From: Sporolactobacillus kofuensis
GTDB taxonomy: Bacteria; Bacillota; Bacilli; Bacillales; Sporolactobacillaceae
Direction: 5' to 3'
Assembly: GCF_024125425.1 (NCBI RefSeq)
Contig: NZ_JAMXWN010000005.1
Span: 124,001-188,000 of the forward strand
DNA length: 64,000 nt
The notes beneath the pieces are model-generated. The model was not told the DNA's origin and did not search any database. It saw nothing but the letters and a program-made list of their open reading frames with translations. Shown here one piece after another: positions 50,070-61,411 of the stretch. The translations under genes were made by a program, and so were the position numbers. Position 1 is the first letter of the stretch; each line of letters begins with the position of its first letter.

Positions 50070-50351
50070 ATGAAAAAATGGAATGCTCAATTAAAAAGAT
50101 GGTTTGCAGAGGTGTCCAACATACCAGAGGATGTTGTGCTGGGTGTGCCGCGCATGACCTTAATTGGTCAATTCCGACTCTCCATTGAAAATTACAAGAG
50201 CGTACTCGCTTTTTCGAATACAGAGTTGAGACTTGCGCTTAATGAAGGCGAACTTCATATCGCCGGTGAAAACTTTGTCCTTGAAACAATTTTGGAGAAG
50301 GAAATCGTGCTTCAAGGGCGAGTGAATGATGTTCGATTCGTGAATGAGTGA
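50070..50351 (+). CDS. yqfC: sporulation protein YqfC
   Basis: A 93-residue protein of the YabP/YqfC family, expressed in the mother cell in B. subtilis. DVVLGVPRMTLIGQFRLSIENYKSVL and ELHIAGENFVLETILEKEIVLQGRV give the beta-rich family pattern. ATG 50070 follows GAGAGGTGGAGAG. yqfD begins 15 bases after the stop. Confidence 0.92.
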   Translation: MKKWNAQLKRWFAEVSNIPEDVVLGVPRMTLIGQFRLSIENYKSVLAFSNTELRLALNEGELHIAGENFVLETILEKEIVLQGRVNDVRFVNE

Positions 50352-50366
50352 AGGGAGTTCGGCGGC

Positions 50367-51578
50367 TTGAGACATACAAATCACATAAAGGGCTATCTAA
50401 AAGTTGAGATTATTGGAAATGATCCTGAACGTTTTATCCGGCATTGCGTTCGAGAGCGGATAAAGATGTGGCAAATTACGCGGAAAAATGAGACAACCCT
50501 TATATGTTATGTGGAACTTATCGATTCGGATACTTTGCAAAAAGGCTTGAAGGAAACAAATTGCCGCGTACACATTCTTGAAAAGTCCGGTATCCCTTTT
50601 TTTATAAAAAAAATTCAAAAGCGATTAGGGATTGTTGCTGGTATCCTGTTTTTTGTTGCAATGCTACTGCTCTTATCTAATATGGTCTGGTCAATTAATG
50701 TGGATGGCGCTGATGCCAATCTTGAGGAACAAATTCGCACGATTCTTAAGCAAAATCATTTATACGAAGGTTCACTTGATTTTTTTGTCCCGGACACGAA
50801 TCAACTGGAAAATGCGCTGACTACAAAGTTGACGAAAGTGACCTGGATCGGTGTGTCTCGAGAAGGGACAACCTATCATGTTAATGTTGTACAGAAAAAA
50901 TATCCAAAACCACGAAAAGTTACAGGGCCGCAAAATCTCGTTGCCACAAAACAAGCTATTGTTCAACGCCTTTTCGTGGAAACCGGACAACCTGTGGTAG
51001 AAAGCGATCAGTTTGTCAAAGCAGGACAACTTTTGGTTAGTGGGGTCATTGGCAATGATAAGACTGTCTCGTTTGTCTCGGCAAAAGGTCAGGTCATTGG
51101 TGAGACATGGTATCATTCTGAGACTCAAATCCCATTGGTTAGTCAATATACACTATATACTGAGCAAAGTTATCAAAAATATCGCTTACGCTTTTGGCAT
51201 CTTTCCGCACCACTGTGGGGATTAAAAAAGAAGCCTTACACCAATTATGATCTTGAAAAAGTAACGAAGCCAATTCGATTTCTGATTTGGCGAACGCCTT
51301 TCACTTATGTGACGGAAAAATATAGACAGAAAAAGATGATTACCCGAACATTGACGATCAATGAGGCGACGGAAGAAGCCATTGACTCGTCGAATAAGAA
51401 ATTATTAGCAAAGCTTCCGAAAAGTTCTAAAATTATAGAATCCATCATTGATGAGAAAAAAGTAATTAAGGGAAAACTTTATGTGCGCAGTCATCAGGTT
51501 GTTCATGAAAATATCGCAAGAGCGCAGGCGATCAATAGGGAACAAGTGAAGCGAAAAATAAATGAGAAAAAGGATTGA
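50367..51578 (+). CDS. yqfD: sporulation protein YqfD
   Basis: Membrane protein of 403 residues (YqfD/SpoIV family), with one hydrophobic segment near residues 90-110 (LGIVAGILFFVAMLLLLSNMVW) and a large soluble C-terminal part; VDGADANLEEQIRTIL resembles a POTRA-like start. YqfD supports spore formation in the mother cell; its exact role is unknown. TTG 50367 has GGGAG at nine bases. Confidence 0.93.
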   Translation: MRHTNHIKGYLKVEIIGNDPERFIRHCVRERIKMWQITRKNETTLICYVELIDSDTLQKGLKETNCRVHILEKSGIPFFIKKIQKRLGIVAGILFFVAMLLLLSNMVWSINVDGADANLEEQIRTILKQNHLYEGSLDFFVPDTNQLENALTTKLTKVTWIGVSREGTTYHVNVVQKKYPKPRKVTGPQNLVATKQAIVQRLFVETGQPVVESDQFVKAGQLLVSGVIGNDKTVSFVSAKGQVIGETWYHSETQIPLVSQYTLYTEQSYQKYRLRFWHLSAPLWGLKKKPYTNYDLEKVTKPIRFLIWRTPFTYVTEKYRQKKMITRTLTINEATEEAIDSSNKKLLAKLPKSSKIIESIIDEKKVIKGKLYVRSHQVVHENIARAQAINREQVKRKINEKKD

Positions 51579-51694
51579 TTGTATTGAGCGATTTTTGCAA
51601 TAAAACGTAAGCGGGATAACGGATTGGAATTTAAGCGGTGACATATGGTAAAATGATGTAAACATGAATGTTTTTTGAGGAGGACTCACTAAGC

Positions 51695-52654
51695 TTGCCA
51701 GAACGCCATTTATATAAAATTACCATAGATTGGGAAAATGGAAATGAAGCGTTGATGCTTTTTGGACCGGGAGATGCACACCTAAAAGTCATTGAACAAA
51801 CGCTTGGCCTCTCGATTGTCACTCGTGGAGGCTCGGTGAATGTATCGGCGGAAAGTGAAGCAGACGCGCGCAAAGTAGAGCAGGTTTTAAAGGCACTCCT
51901 GAGTCTCATCAGACGAGGCATTTCTGTTTCCGGACGTGATACTGTCTACGCACTTAAGATGGCAGAAAACGGTCAATTAGATGCTTTTGGTGATCTGTAT
52001 GAAACAGAAATTACAACCAACAGCAAGGGAAAGCCGATTCGCGTTAAGACCCTCGGTCAGAAACGCTATGTCGACGCGATACGGAAACATGATATGGTTT
52101 TTGCTATCGGTCCTGCCGGAACAGGGAAAACATATCTGGCCGTGGTCATGGCAGTCACTGCAATGAAAGCCGGAAAGATAAAGAGACTTGTCTTGACTCG
52201 TCCGGCTGTAGAAGCAGGTGAGAGTCTCGGCTTTTTACCCGGTGATTTAAAGGAGAAAGTAGATCCATATCTCCGTCCGCTTTATGACGCACTTCACGAT
52301 GTGCTCGGATCGGAGCACACACTTCGACTGATTGAAAGAGGAACTATAGAAGTGGCTCCACTAGCATATATGAGAGGCAGAACGCTTGAAGATGCCTATG
52401 TCATCCTTGATGAAGCGCAGAATACAACTCAGGAGCAAATGAAAATGTTTCTGACTCGTCTTGGTTTCGGTTCAAAGATGATTATTACAGGTGATGTCAC
52501 ACAAGTCGATCTTCCAAAAGGTAAGAAATCGGGCTTGAAGACGGCGAAGGAATTATTGGAGAATGTTGATGGCATATCATTTATCAATTTAAACCGTACT
52601 GATGTTGTCAGACATCCACTTGTACAGAAAATTATCGAAGCATATGGTGATTAA
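51695..52654 (+). CDS. phoH: PhoH family ATPase
   Basis: A 319-residue P-loop ATPase: an N-terminal KH-like region, then Walker A AIGPAGTGKTYLAVVMAV near residue 138, LTRPAVEAGE, and Walker B DAYVILDEAQNTT. The family is tied to RNA metabolism. Start TTG 51695 follows GAGGAGG and gives the B. subtilis length; the frame reaches back to 51668. Confidence 0.95.
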   Translation: MPERHLYKITIDWENGNEALMLFGPGDAHLKVIEQTLGLSIVTRGGSVNVSAESEADARKVEQVLKALLSLIRRGISVSGRDTVYALKMAENGQLDAFGDLYETEITTNSKGKPIRVKTLGQKRYVDAIRKHDMVFAIGPAGTGKTYLAVVMAVTAMKAGKIKRLVLTRPAVEAGESLGFLPGDLKEKVDPYLRPLYDALHDVLGSEHTLRLIERGTIEVAPLAYMRGRTLEDAYVILDEAQNTTQEQMKMFLTRLGFGSKMIITGDVTQVDLPKGKKSGLKTAKELLENVDGISFINLNRTDVVRHPLVQKIIEAYGD

Positions 52655-52749
52655 GAAGCCGTGAACATCTCATAACCGGTGATTACACGGAATTTGTTAG
52701 CGTTTCAGGTGTATGCCCGGCAAAGGAGACAAGTTGCGGAGGTAAACTA

Positions 52750-54897
52750 ATGATAACTCATCAACTAAAAAATAGAATGAAAGAGTTTGCGCTCACTTAT
52801 CTTTCCGACTGGGGAATTGTACTAATTGTCGGTTTGATTTTGTATGGACTTATGGTAGGAAGCGTCTTACCCAAGAATCCAAATGTAAAACTCCATGAGA
52901 TTGCACCCAGTGATATTCAATCACCAATCGATACCGTTGATACGCAGGCAACACAGGAAAAACGACAAGAAGCAATCGGATCGACGCCTTCGGCTTATGC
53001 ATATAACAAAAATCTTGGGCTGATCCAGGTTGAAAAAGTTGGCGATTTGTTTGATACCATTGCTGCAGTGAAAAAAGATGACAAGATAACCAGCGACTCT
53101 CCGCAAGGCGCCATTGATCATGCAGTAAGCAGCATAGCCAATCGACTTGCCGATTCAGCTGATTCTAAGCTATCTCACAGTACATTATCAGCTCTTCTTA
53201 CCGCATCCGACCATAACCTCCAGATTGCTGAGGATATTGCAAGCACAAGCATTTATGAAGCAATGAGCGATAAGGTGGGGTGGAATGATCTTCAGAGAGT
53301 ACAAGATAAAGCATCGGCTCAGCTACCCTCTTCCGTATTAAATGATCGGATTCGTAAGGCATTGAATGAAGTCCTTCACGCGTATATCACTGCGAACTAT
53401 TCGTTTGATGCAAATGCAACAAAACTAAATAAACAAGAAGCCGCTCGGAACGTTGATAATGTTGTTATTCATCAAGGGGAAGTGATTGTAAAAAAAGGTG
53501 AGTTAGTGACCAATGATATGATCCGCCAACTTAAATTGGTCGGTTTACTTGATGAACATTTCAACATTATCCCTTTTATTGGATTATTACTCCTTATTGG
53601 ATTTATCATGTTTATTTTTTGGTTTGAATATTATCGCTTTAGGGAAAAACATCCGAAGTATTCAGTGAAATTCTTGTATATTTATGCATTGATGTTTACC
53701 GGGGCAGCAACATTGATGAAGATCTGCAGTTTCTTGAGATTGACCAACGTATCAGGGATCAGTTACTTAGTTCCACTTGCGATGGCAACACTGATCATTC
53801 GTATCCTTCTTAGCGAGCGTGTGGCGGTAGTCTCAGGCTTACTACTCGCTCTTGTTGGTAGTATTCTTTATGGGATCAGTGCAAAGGCAGCCATATTTGA
53901 TTCAAATATGGCGATCTATCTGTTGCTTTCATCGCTCTCAGGAGCACTTGTATTAAGAAAGCGGCAAGCACGACCGAAAATTATTCAGACCGGTGGCTCG
54001 ATTGCTCTTGTCAATGTTCTTGTCGTTCTCTCGCTTTTGATGTTTCAGAATACGCCTTTTACCCTAATTAATACCAGCCTTTCTTTAGGCTTCGCAGCGA
54101 TTTCAGGATTTATAGCAGTGATTCTGACAAATGGATTGATGCCGCTGTTCGAAACGGGATTCAGTATTCTATCGCCAATTCGCTTAATTGAGTTGTCCAA
54201 TCCAAACCATCCGTTATTAAGAAAAATATTGATTGAGGCACCAGGGACCTATCACCATAGTTTGATGGTCGCTAACCTTGCAGAAAGAGCGTGCGGGGTC
54301 ATTGGTGCAAATGGCCTACTTGCGCGTGTTGCGGCCTATTATCATGATGTTGGGAAAACGAAACGTCCGAGATTTTTTGTTGAAAATCAAATGGACGGTG
54401 TGAATCCCCATGATAAAATTTCACCGCAACTCAGCCGTACGATTATCATTTCACATCCTTATGATGGGGCGGATATCTTACGTGACTACCACATGCCTAA
54501 AGAAATTATCGACATTGCTGAACAGCATCACGGCACAACGTTGCTAAAATATTTCTACGTAAAGGCACAGGAGCAAAGTGAGAAACCGATTGATGAAAGT
54601 GAATTTCGTTATCCGGGTCCGAAAGTTCAATCAAAAGAAGCTGCAGTTGTAGAACTCGCAGATAGTATTGAAGCAGCTGTACGGGCCATGAAGAATCCAA
54701 ATCCGGTTAAAGTGAATAACCTTGTGAAGAGCATTTTCAATGATCGCCTTAGTGACGGACAATTTGATGAATGCGATATTACGTTAAAGGAGTTAAAAAG
54801 TGTAGAGAAATCGATAGATGAGACGCTAAGAGGCGTTTATCATTCGCGTATTGAATATCCTAAAGACCTAAAAATGAAAAAGGTGAATACAAAATGA
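52750..54897 (+). CDS. pgpH: 7TM-HD family c-di-AMP phosphodiesterase PgpH (YqfF)
   Basis: Membrane HD-domain hydrolase that degrades c-di-AMP. An extracellular 7TMR-HDED domain (about residues 45-270) follows the first membrane helix; six or so helices come next, then the cytosolic HD domain with TYHHSLMVANLAERA, YYHDVGKTKRP and HPYDGADILRDYH and EQHHGT. 715 residues is normal. It overlaps ybeY by four bases. Confidence 0.95.
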   Translation: MITHQLKNRMKEFALTYLSDWGIVLIVGLILYGLMVGSVLPKNPNVKLHEIAPSDIQSPIDTVDTQATQEKRQEAIGSTPSAYAYNKNLGLIQVEKVGDLFDTIAAVKKDDKITSDSPQGAIDHAVSSIANRLADSADSKLSHSTLSALLTASDHNLQIAEDIASTSIYEAMSDKVGWNDLQRVQDKASAQLPSSVLNDRIRKALNEVLHAYITANYSFDANATKLNKQEAARNVDNVVIHQGEVIVKKGELVTNDMIRQLKLVGLLDEHFNIIPFIGLLLLIGFIMFIFWFEYYRFREKHPKYSVKFLYIYALMFTGAATLMKICSFLRLTNVSGISYLVPLAMATLIIRILLSERVAVVSGLLLALVGSILYGISAKAAIFDSNMAIYLLLSSLSGALVLRKRQARPKIIQTGGSIALVNVLVVLSLLMFQNTPFTLINTSLSLGFAAISGFIAVILTNGLMPLFETGFSILSPIRLIELSNPNHPLLRKILIEAPGTYHHSLMVANLAERACGVIGANGLLARVAAYYHDVGKTKRPRFFVENQMDGVNPHDKISPQLSRTIIISHPYDGADILRDYHMPKEIIDIAEQHHGTTLLKYFYVKAQEQSEKPIDESEFRYPGPKVQSKEAAVVELADSIEAAVRAMKNPNPVKVNNLVKSIFNDRLSDGQFDECDITLKELKSVEKSIDETLRGVYHSRIEYPKDLKMKKVNTK

Positions 54898-55370
54898 CAA
54901 TGACCATTGATATGCATGATGAAACAGGGGAAATTAATGAAGCAATTCAAGATAACGTCATTCGGTTGATTGATTATGCTGCAGATCAGCTGAATTTAGA
55001 AGGAGAAATTGAATGTTCGTTAACCTTTGTTGATAATGCAAAAATTCAAGTAATTAATCGCGATTATCGTGGTATTGACCGGCCAACCGATGTTATTTCT
55101 TTTGCGTTGGAAGAAATGGAAGAGGATGAAGTACCGATTCTTCCGGAAGAAGGCGAGCCACGCGTGCTTGGTGATATTATTATTTCTATTGAACGGACAC
55201 ATGAACAGGCAGCCGAATACAACCATTCATTCGAAAGAGAACTGGGCTTCCTTGTTGTCCACGGGTTATTGCATCTTCTTGGTTATGATCATCAGACGAA
55301 GGAACAGGAAAAGGAAATGTTTGGTCTTCAAGAGAAGATACTCTCTTCATTCGGGTTAAGCAGGGAATAA
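54894..55370 (+). CDS. ybeY: endoribonuclease YbeY (rRNA maturation factor)
   Basis: Zinc-dependent RNase that matures 16S rRNA and aids ribosome quality control. The metal motif HGLLHLLGYDH is near residues 121-131; RPTDVISFALEE and RVLGDIIISIER are the other blocks. ATGA overlap with pgpH and close spacing to dgkA show one operon. Confidence 0.97.
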   Translation: MTMTIDMHDETGEINEAIQDNVIRLIDYAADQLNLEGEIECSLTFVDNAKIQVINRDYRGIDRPTDVISFALEEMEEDEVPILPEEGEPRVLGDIIISIERTHEQAAEYNHSFERELGFLVVHGLLHLLGYDHQTKEQEKEMFGLQEKILSSFGLSRE

Positions 55371-55373
55371 AAA

Positions 55374-57060
<1,687 letters not shown>

Positions 57061-57210
57061 CAGGAAATCTAGAGGATAACGAATGATACGTTCATTTTTT
57101 TGATACGGAATCATCGGAAGCGGTCATGAATTGACAATCATTTCTTCACATGTTTTCTCGCTTTTCGTTAACGCTATAAGTGAGGAGAATTTATGGGAAG
57201 GATGAGAAAC

Positions 57211-57357
57211 ATGTTGGATCTTAGTTGGAAATTATTTTGTATGACAGGAAGCATTGGTTCTTACCTTTTAGTTAAAGAGTTAGAGAAGGAGAAGGATGAA
57301 AGAAGCATTCAACATGATCAACGATTAACCGAAATGAAGGAAAATACAGGAGCGTAA
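57211..57357 (+). CDS. yqzL: YqzL family small protein
   Basis: A 48-residue protein: MLDLSWKLFCMTGSIGSYLLVKELE, then a charged tail. The start and the place between era and recO fit YqzL of B. subtilis. Function is unknown. ATG 57211 has GGAAGG at nine bases; in-frame ATGs at 57202 and 57193 are alternatives. Confidence 0.85.
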   Translation: MLDLSWKLFCMTGSIGSYLLVKELEKEKDERSIQHDQRLTEMKENTGA

Positions 57358-57395
57358 TGAATAACAGTTAAGAATTTGGGAAGTGAGTGATACAG

Positions 57396-58145
57396 ATGAT
57401 GGCCAAGACTGAAGGCTTTATCATCCGTACAACTGATTACGGCGAATCAAATAAAATTGTGACGTTATATACAAAGGAATTCGGGAAAATAGGGCTAATG
57501 GCAAGAGGAGCAAAGAAGCCCAAGAATCCCCTATCCGCAGTGAGTCACGTTCTTTTTTACGGCCTCTGCCTATTTAGTAAGGGCAGGGGTCTTGGTACAT
57601 TGTACCAAGCAGAGACATTAAATGCCTTTCGAACAGTTCGTGAAGATATTGAGAAGATGGGCTATGCGGCACTTGTCCTCGAGTTAACCGATCGCTTGAC
57701 CGAAGAACGGCAGCCATCAGAGAGTATCTATCACTTGCTTCAAGCGATTCTTTTGCTTATGGACAAAGGGAAAGACCCTGCTGTTTTGGCTGCACTTTTT
57801 GCGATTAAAATGATGCCGCAAGCGGGTGTTGCTCCGGAACTTACGCATTGCGTGCATTGCGGTCAAAAGAGGGACAACTATGCTTTTTCGATTATGAATG
57901 GTGGTTTTTTGTGTCAAAACTGCATACATACGGACGCGTATGCGATTCATCTCTCCCCGGTCGTTCAGAAATTATTGCCATTGATCCAATCCGTGCCTAT
58001 GGAAAGAGTAGGAAGGATCAATTTAAAAGCAAAGACTATTGGCGAGATTGAATCAATCATATATGCTTATTATGAACAAAATGCCGGAATAAAATTGCGA
58101 TCCAGACATTTTCTTGAGCAATTGTCCAAATTTCGAACAGAATAA
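57396..58145 (+). CDS. recO: DNA repair protein RecO
   Basis: Loads RecA on gaps with RecR and anneals strands. The N-terminal OB fold has TEGFIIRTTDYGESNKIVTLYTKEFGKIGLMARGAKK; the zinc finger has CVHCGQ and later CQNC. About 249 residues. ATG 57396 or 57399 are equal choices. GlyQ and glyS, which follow in B. subtilis, are not here; ccpN is next. Confidence 0.95.
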   Translation: MMAKTEGFIIRTTDYGESNKIVTLYTKEFGKIGLMARGAKKPKNPLSAVSHVLFYGLCLFSKGRGLGTLYQAETLNAFRTVREDIEKMGYAALVLELTDRLTEERQPSESIYHLLQAILLLMDKGKDPAVLAALFAIKMMPQAGVAPELTHCVHCGQKRDNYAFSIMNGGFLCQNCIHTDAYAIHLSPVVQKLLPLIQSVPMERVGRINLKAKTIGEIESIIYAYYEQNAGIKLRSRHFLEQLSKFRTE

Positions 58146-58207
58146 TGACTGGTTTTCGAAATCAGGACAAGTGTTAAAGGTTAAAAGATAGCTGGGAGGG
58201 GACTGCA

Positions 58208-58843
58208 TTGGATCTCAACGAACGACAGCATAAAATTATCGAGATTGTTAGAGAAGAAGCTCCAATTACGGGGGAACAAATTGCAGAAAAACTGAACGTC
58301 ACAAGAGCAACACTTAGGCCTGATCTGACAATCCTTACAATGTCCGGGTTTCTTGAAGCACGGCCTCGTGTCGGATACTTTTATACCGGACAAACTTCAA
58401 AAACCATTCTTTCTGATTCCATTCGAAAGCTTAAAGTAGCAGACTTTAAGTCGTCACCGGCTGTGATTGCAGAATCCGCGTCTGCCTATCAAGCGGTCTG
58501 TGAAATGTTTGTTGAAGATGTTGGCTCTTTATTCGTAATTGACAACCAAGGAGTATTGGCAGGTGTTCTTTCACGTAAAGACTTACTTCGAACAGCGATC
58601 GGATCTCAAGATATGACTCAAGTCCCAGTCAGTGTCATCATGTCAAGAATGCCTAATATCGCCTATTGTAAAAACGAAGACTCGGTATTTGATGTTGCGA
58701 TGCAATTAATAAGTAAAGAAATTGATGCCGTTCCAGTTGTACACGTGACAGATTCAGGATTTGAGGTTATTGGACGAATGACAAAAACCAATATTACTAA
58801 AGCCTTTGTAAGTCTCTTTGATGAAACAAATAATCACTCGTGA
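58208..58843 (+). CDS. ccpN: transcriptional repressor CcpN
   Basis: Represses gluconeogenic genes (gapB, pckA in B. subtilis) and senses energy state. An N-terminal winged helix (ITGEQIAEKLNVTRATLRPDLTILTMSGFLEARPRVGYFY) precedes two CBS domains (about residues 75-200). TTG 58208 has GGGAGGGG before it and gives the family start. The partner gene yqfL is not found downstream. Confidence 0.95.
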   Translation: MDLNERQHKIIEIVREEAPITGEQIAEKLNVTRATLRPDLTILTMSGFLEARPRVGYFYTGQTSKTILSDSIRKLKVADFKSSPAVIAESASAYQAVCEMFVEDVGSLFVIDNQGVLAGVLSRKDLLRTAIGSQDMTQVPVSVIMSRMPNIAYCKNEDSVFDVAMQLISKEIDAVPVVHVTDSGFEVIGRMTKTNITKAFVSLFDETNNHS

Positions 58844-59078
58844 TTAGCTGCTTGTTTAACCGGAAAGGTGAAAGGGTATTTTCAAGTCGAAAGGAACAAA
58901 TATGTGCATATATGGGTAAACTGTTCATCAATGAGAAAAGAAAATGGGTTTTACTGTTTTAATCAGCTATTTTAGTTTATAATAATATTCTGTGTCCTGC
59001 ACAATTCGACATATTATGACAATATTTCAAAAATAAAAACATAAATAGACATGCAGGATTTTACGTAGGAAATAGAGA

Positions 59079-59540
59079 ATGACTATTATGATGAAAAAGT
59101 TAAAACTATTTGTCGACGCTGATGCATGTCCGGTTAAGAAAGAGATTTTTACAATCACGAGTGCTTTTCAAGTCGAACCTGTTTTTGTTGCATCCTATGC
59201 AAGTTTTTCCACGGAACGTGACGGAAATTGGGTTTTTGTTGACCAGAAGAAAGAGGAGGCAGATCTGTATATTGTTAATCATGTAACTTCCGGAGATATT
59301 GTTGTGACACAGGATATTGGATTGGCCGGGTTATTAACCAAACGACAGGTTTATGTACTCACTGTGCGTGGTCGCTTGATTGATGAAGACAATATAGAAG
59401 AGCTGCTTGAGCGAAGATATCAAGCATACCATGCGCTTAATTCCGGAGAAAAAATCAAAGGCCCCAAGCCATTCACAAGCATGAATCGGAAAAATTTTTC
59501 CGATGCATTAACAAAACTGTTATGCCGACTCGATCATTAG
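59079..59540 (+). CDS. yqxD: UPF0178 family protein YqxD (YaiI)
   Basis: A 153-residue PIN-like protein of unknown role, with FVDADACPVKKEI near the start, VNHVTSGDIVVTQDIGLAGLL in the middle and KGPKPFTSMNRKNFSDALTKLL at the end. AGGA lies eight bases before ATG 59079. A TATAAT at 58978-58983 lies in the 235-base gap upstream, with no good -35. It precedes dnaG as in B. subtilis. Confidence 0.93.
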   Translation: MTIMMKKLKLFVDADACPVKKEIFTITSAFQVEPVFVASYASFSTERDGNWVFVDQKKEEADLYIVNHVTSGDIVVTQDIGLAGLLTKRQVYVLTVRGRLIDEDNIEELLERRYQAYHALNSGEKIKGPKPFTSMNRKNFSDALTKLLCRLDH

Positions 59541-59563
59541 GATATAAATAAGTAAGAATACTG

Positions 59564-61390
59564 GTGGTGCATGGCAATTTGCAACTTCAGGAAACTGTTA
59601 TTGAAGAAATAAGGAAATCTTTGGACATTGTTGATGTCATTGGCAATTATGTGCAATTGAAGAAGCAGGGCAAAAACTATATAGGCTTATGTCCATTTCA
59701 TAGCGAGCGAAGTCCTTCGTTTTCAGTATCTCCTGATAAACAGCTTTATCATTGTTTTGGTTGTGGTGCTGGTGGTAATCTTTTCACTTTTATGATGGAA
59801 ATCGAGGGCATGTCGTTTGCTGAAGCGGCACAGGCACTTGCAGACCGTGCAAAAATTGATTTAGGTACTTCTTTTTCAAAGGACAGTGCTCAGCGTAATC
59901 CAAATGATCAAAAGCGTAAGCAATTGATTGATGGATTGGAACTGTTAACAAAATTTTATCATTATTTACTAACAACTGCAAAATATGGTTCACCAGGGAT
60001 GCATTACCTTGAGAATCGTGGTTTCAATGCGGAGATGATCAAGCAATTCAGAATGGGGTATGCCATTAACAGCTGGGATGCGGTAACCCACCTGCTTCAA
60101 AAAAGGGGCGTTAACCTTGAACAGCTTGAGCGTGTCGGATTAATTGCGAAACGTGGATTTGACAACAAATATTTTGATCGATTTCGCAACCGGATTATTT
60201 TTCCCATCTTCAATATGAGAGGCCAGACGGTAGCTTTTGGCGGGCGAACGCTTGGCGATGATAAACCGAAGTATTTGAATACGCCTGAGTCAGAGATTTT
60301 CCATAAAGGGAACATCCTTTATGGCTATCACCTTGCAAGGCAATCGATTCGGAAAAAAAGTCAGGCCGTATTGCTTGAAGGTTATGTTGATGTGATACGC
60401 GCACATCAAGCAGGCGTCACTTGCAGTGTGGCTTCCATGGGTACATCGCTCACTGAGGCTCAGGCTGCAGCATTGACCCGTATGGCCGATACCATAATCA
60501 TTTGTTATGATTCGGATACAGCTGGTATCGAAGCTAGTTTTCGTGCAGCCGAAATGTTGCAGGGAAATGGAAAAATCATAAAAATAGCAAATATGCCGGA
60601 AGGATTGGACCCCGATGACTACATTCGCAAGTTTGGCGGCGAACGATTTAAGAGCGATGTAATAGGGGCGAGCCAAACACTGATGACTTTTAAGATGGCT
60701 TATCTTCGAAGAAAAAGAAATTTGAGTGATGAAGGAGATCGGTTACTCTATATTGAAGATGTATTGAGGGAACTGACCAAACTGGATCGTGCTGTCGAAC
60801 GTGATCATTATCTCAGATTGCTTTCGGAGGAATTTTCAATTTCCCTTGAATCCTTGAAAAAACAACAGTATCAAATGTACACCAGGGTACAGAGACGGGA
60901 AAAGCAAAAAACGCGAACTGCGCCGCTTGCCAAGACAAATCGGATTCCACCTGCTTATGAAATGGCGGAGCGAAGACTGCTCGCACGGATGATAAGAAGC
61001 AGAGAAATTTCCGATCATGTCCAGGACACTCTAGGTGGTTCATTCACCATTGATGTCCATCAAGCCTTAGCCGCATATCTTTATGCTTACTACGCACAAG
61101 GAAATCCGCCGGACGAGGGACTCTTTATTCAGAAACTTGAAGATCCTGGGTTACAGCGCAAAGTATCAGAATTATCGATGATGCCTCTAAGCGAAGAAGT
61201 GGATGAACAGGAAATTGAGGATTGCATGCGTCAAGTCATCAGGCACTCTAAATCGTCGATGATTGCGGATAAAGAAGACGAGAGAAAGAAGGCCGAGCAA
61301 AGTGGCGATTATCAACGGTCAGCTCGGCTGCTATCCGAGATTATCAACATAAAAAAACAGTTGGGCCATTATCAAGTTGAGCCAGATTAG
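59564..61390 (+). CDS. dnaG: DNA primase DnaG
   Basis: Makes primers at the replication fork. The CHC2 zinc finger CPFHSERSPSFSVS and YHCFGCGAGGN is near residues 43-70; the TOPRIM core has LLEGYVDVIRAHQAG and IICYDSDTAGIEA; the C-terminal helicase-binding part follows. 608 residues. GTG 59564 is chosen by length; no strong ribosome site is seen. rpoD follows 21 bases on. Confidence 0.97.
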   Translation: MVHGNLQLQETVIEEIRKSLDIVDVIGNYVQLKKQGKNYIGLCPFHSERSPSFSVSPDKQLYHCFGCGAGGNLFTFMMEIEGMSFAEAAQALADRAKIDLGTSFSKDSAQRNPNDQKRKQLIDGLELLTKFYHYLLTTAKYGSPGMHYLENRGFNAEMIKQFRMGYAINSWDAVTHLLQKRGVNLEQLERVGLIAKRGFDNKYFDRFRNRIIFPIFNMRGQTVAFGGRTLGDDKPKYLNTPESEIFHKGNILYGYHLARQSIRKKSQAVLLEGYVDVIRAHQAGVTCSVASMGTSLTEAQAAALTRMADTIIICYDSDTAGIEASFRAAEMLQGNGKIIKIANMPEGLDPDDYIRKFGGERFKSDVIGASQTLMTFKMAYLRRKRNLSDEGDRLLYIEDVLRELTKLDRAVERDHYLRLLSEEFSISLESLKKQQYQMYTRVQRREKQKTRTAPLAKTNRIPPAYEMAERRLLARMIRSREISDHVQDTLGGSFTIDVHQALAAYLYAYYAQGNPPDEGLFIQKLEDPGLQRKVSELSMMPLSEEVDEQEIEDCMRQVIRHSKSSMIADKEDERKKAEQSGDYQRSARLLSEIINIKKQLGHYQVEPD

Positions 61391-61411
61391 GATTTGGAAG
61401 GAGGGGGTCAA

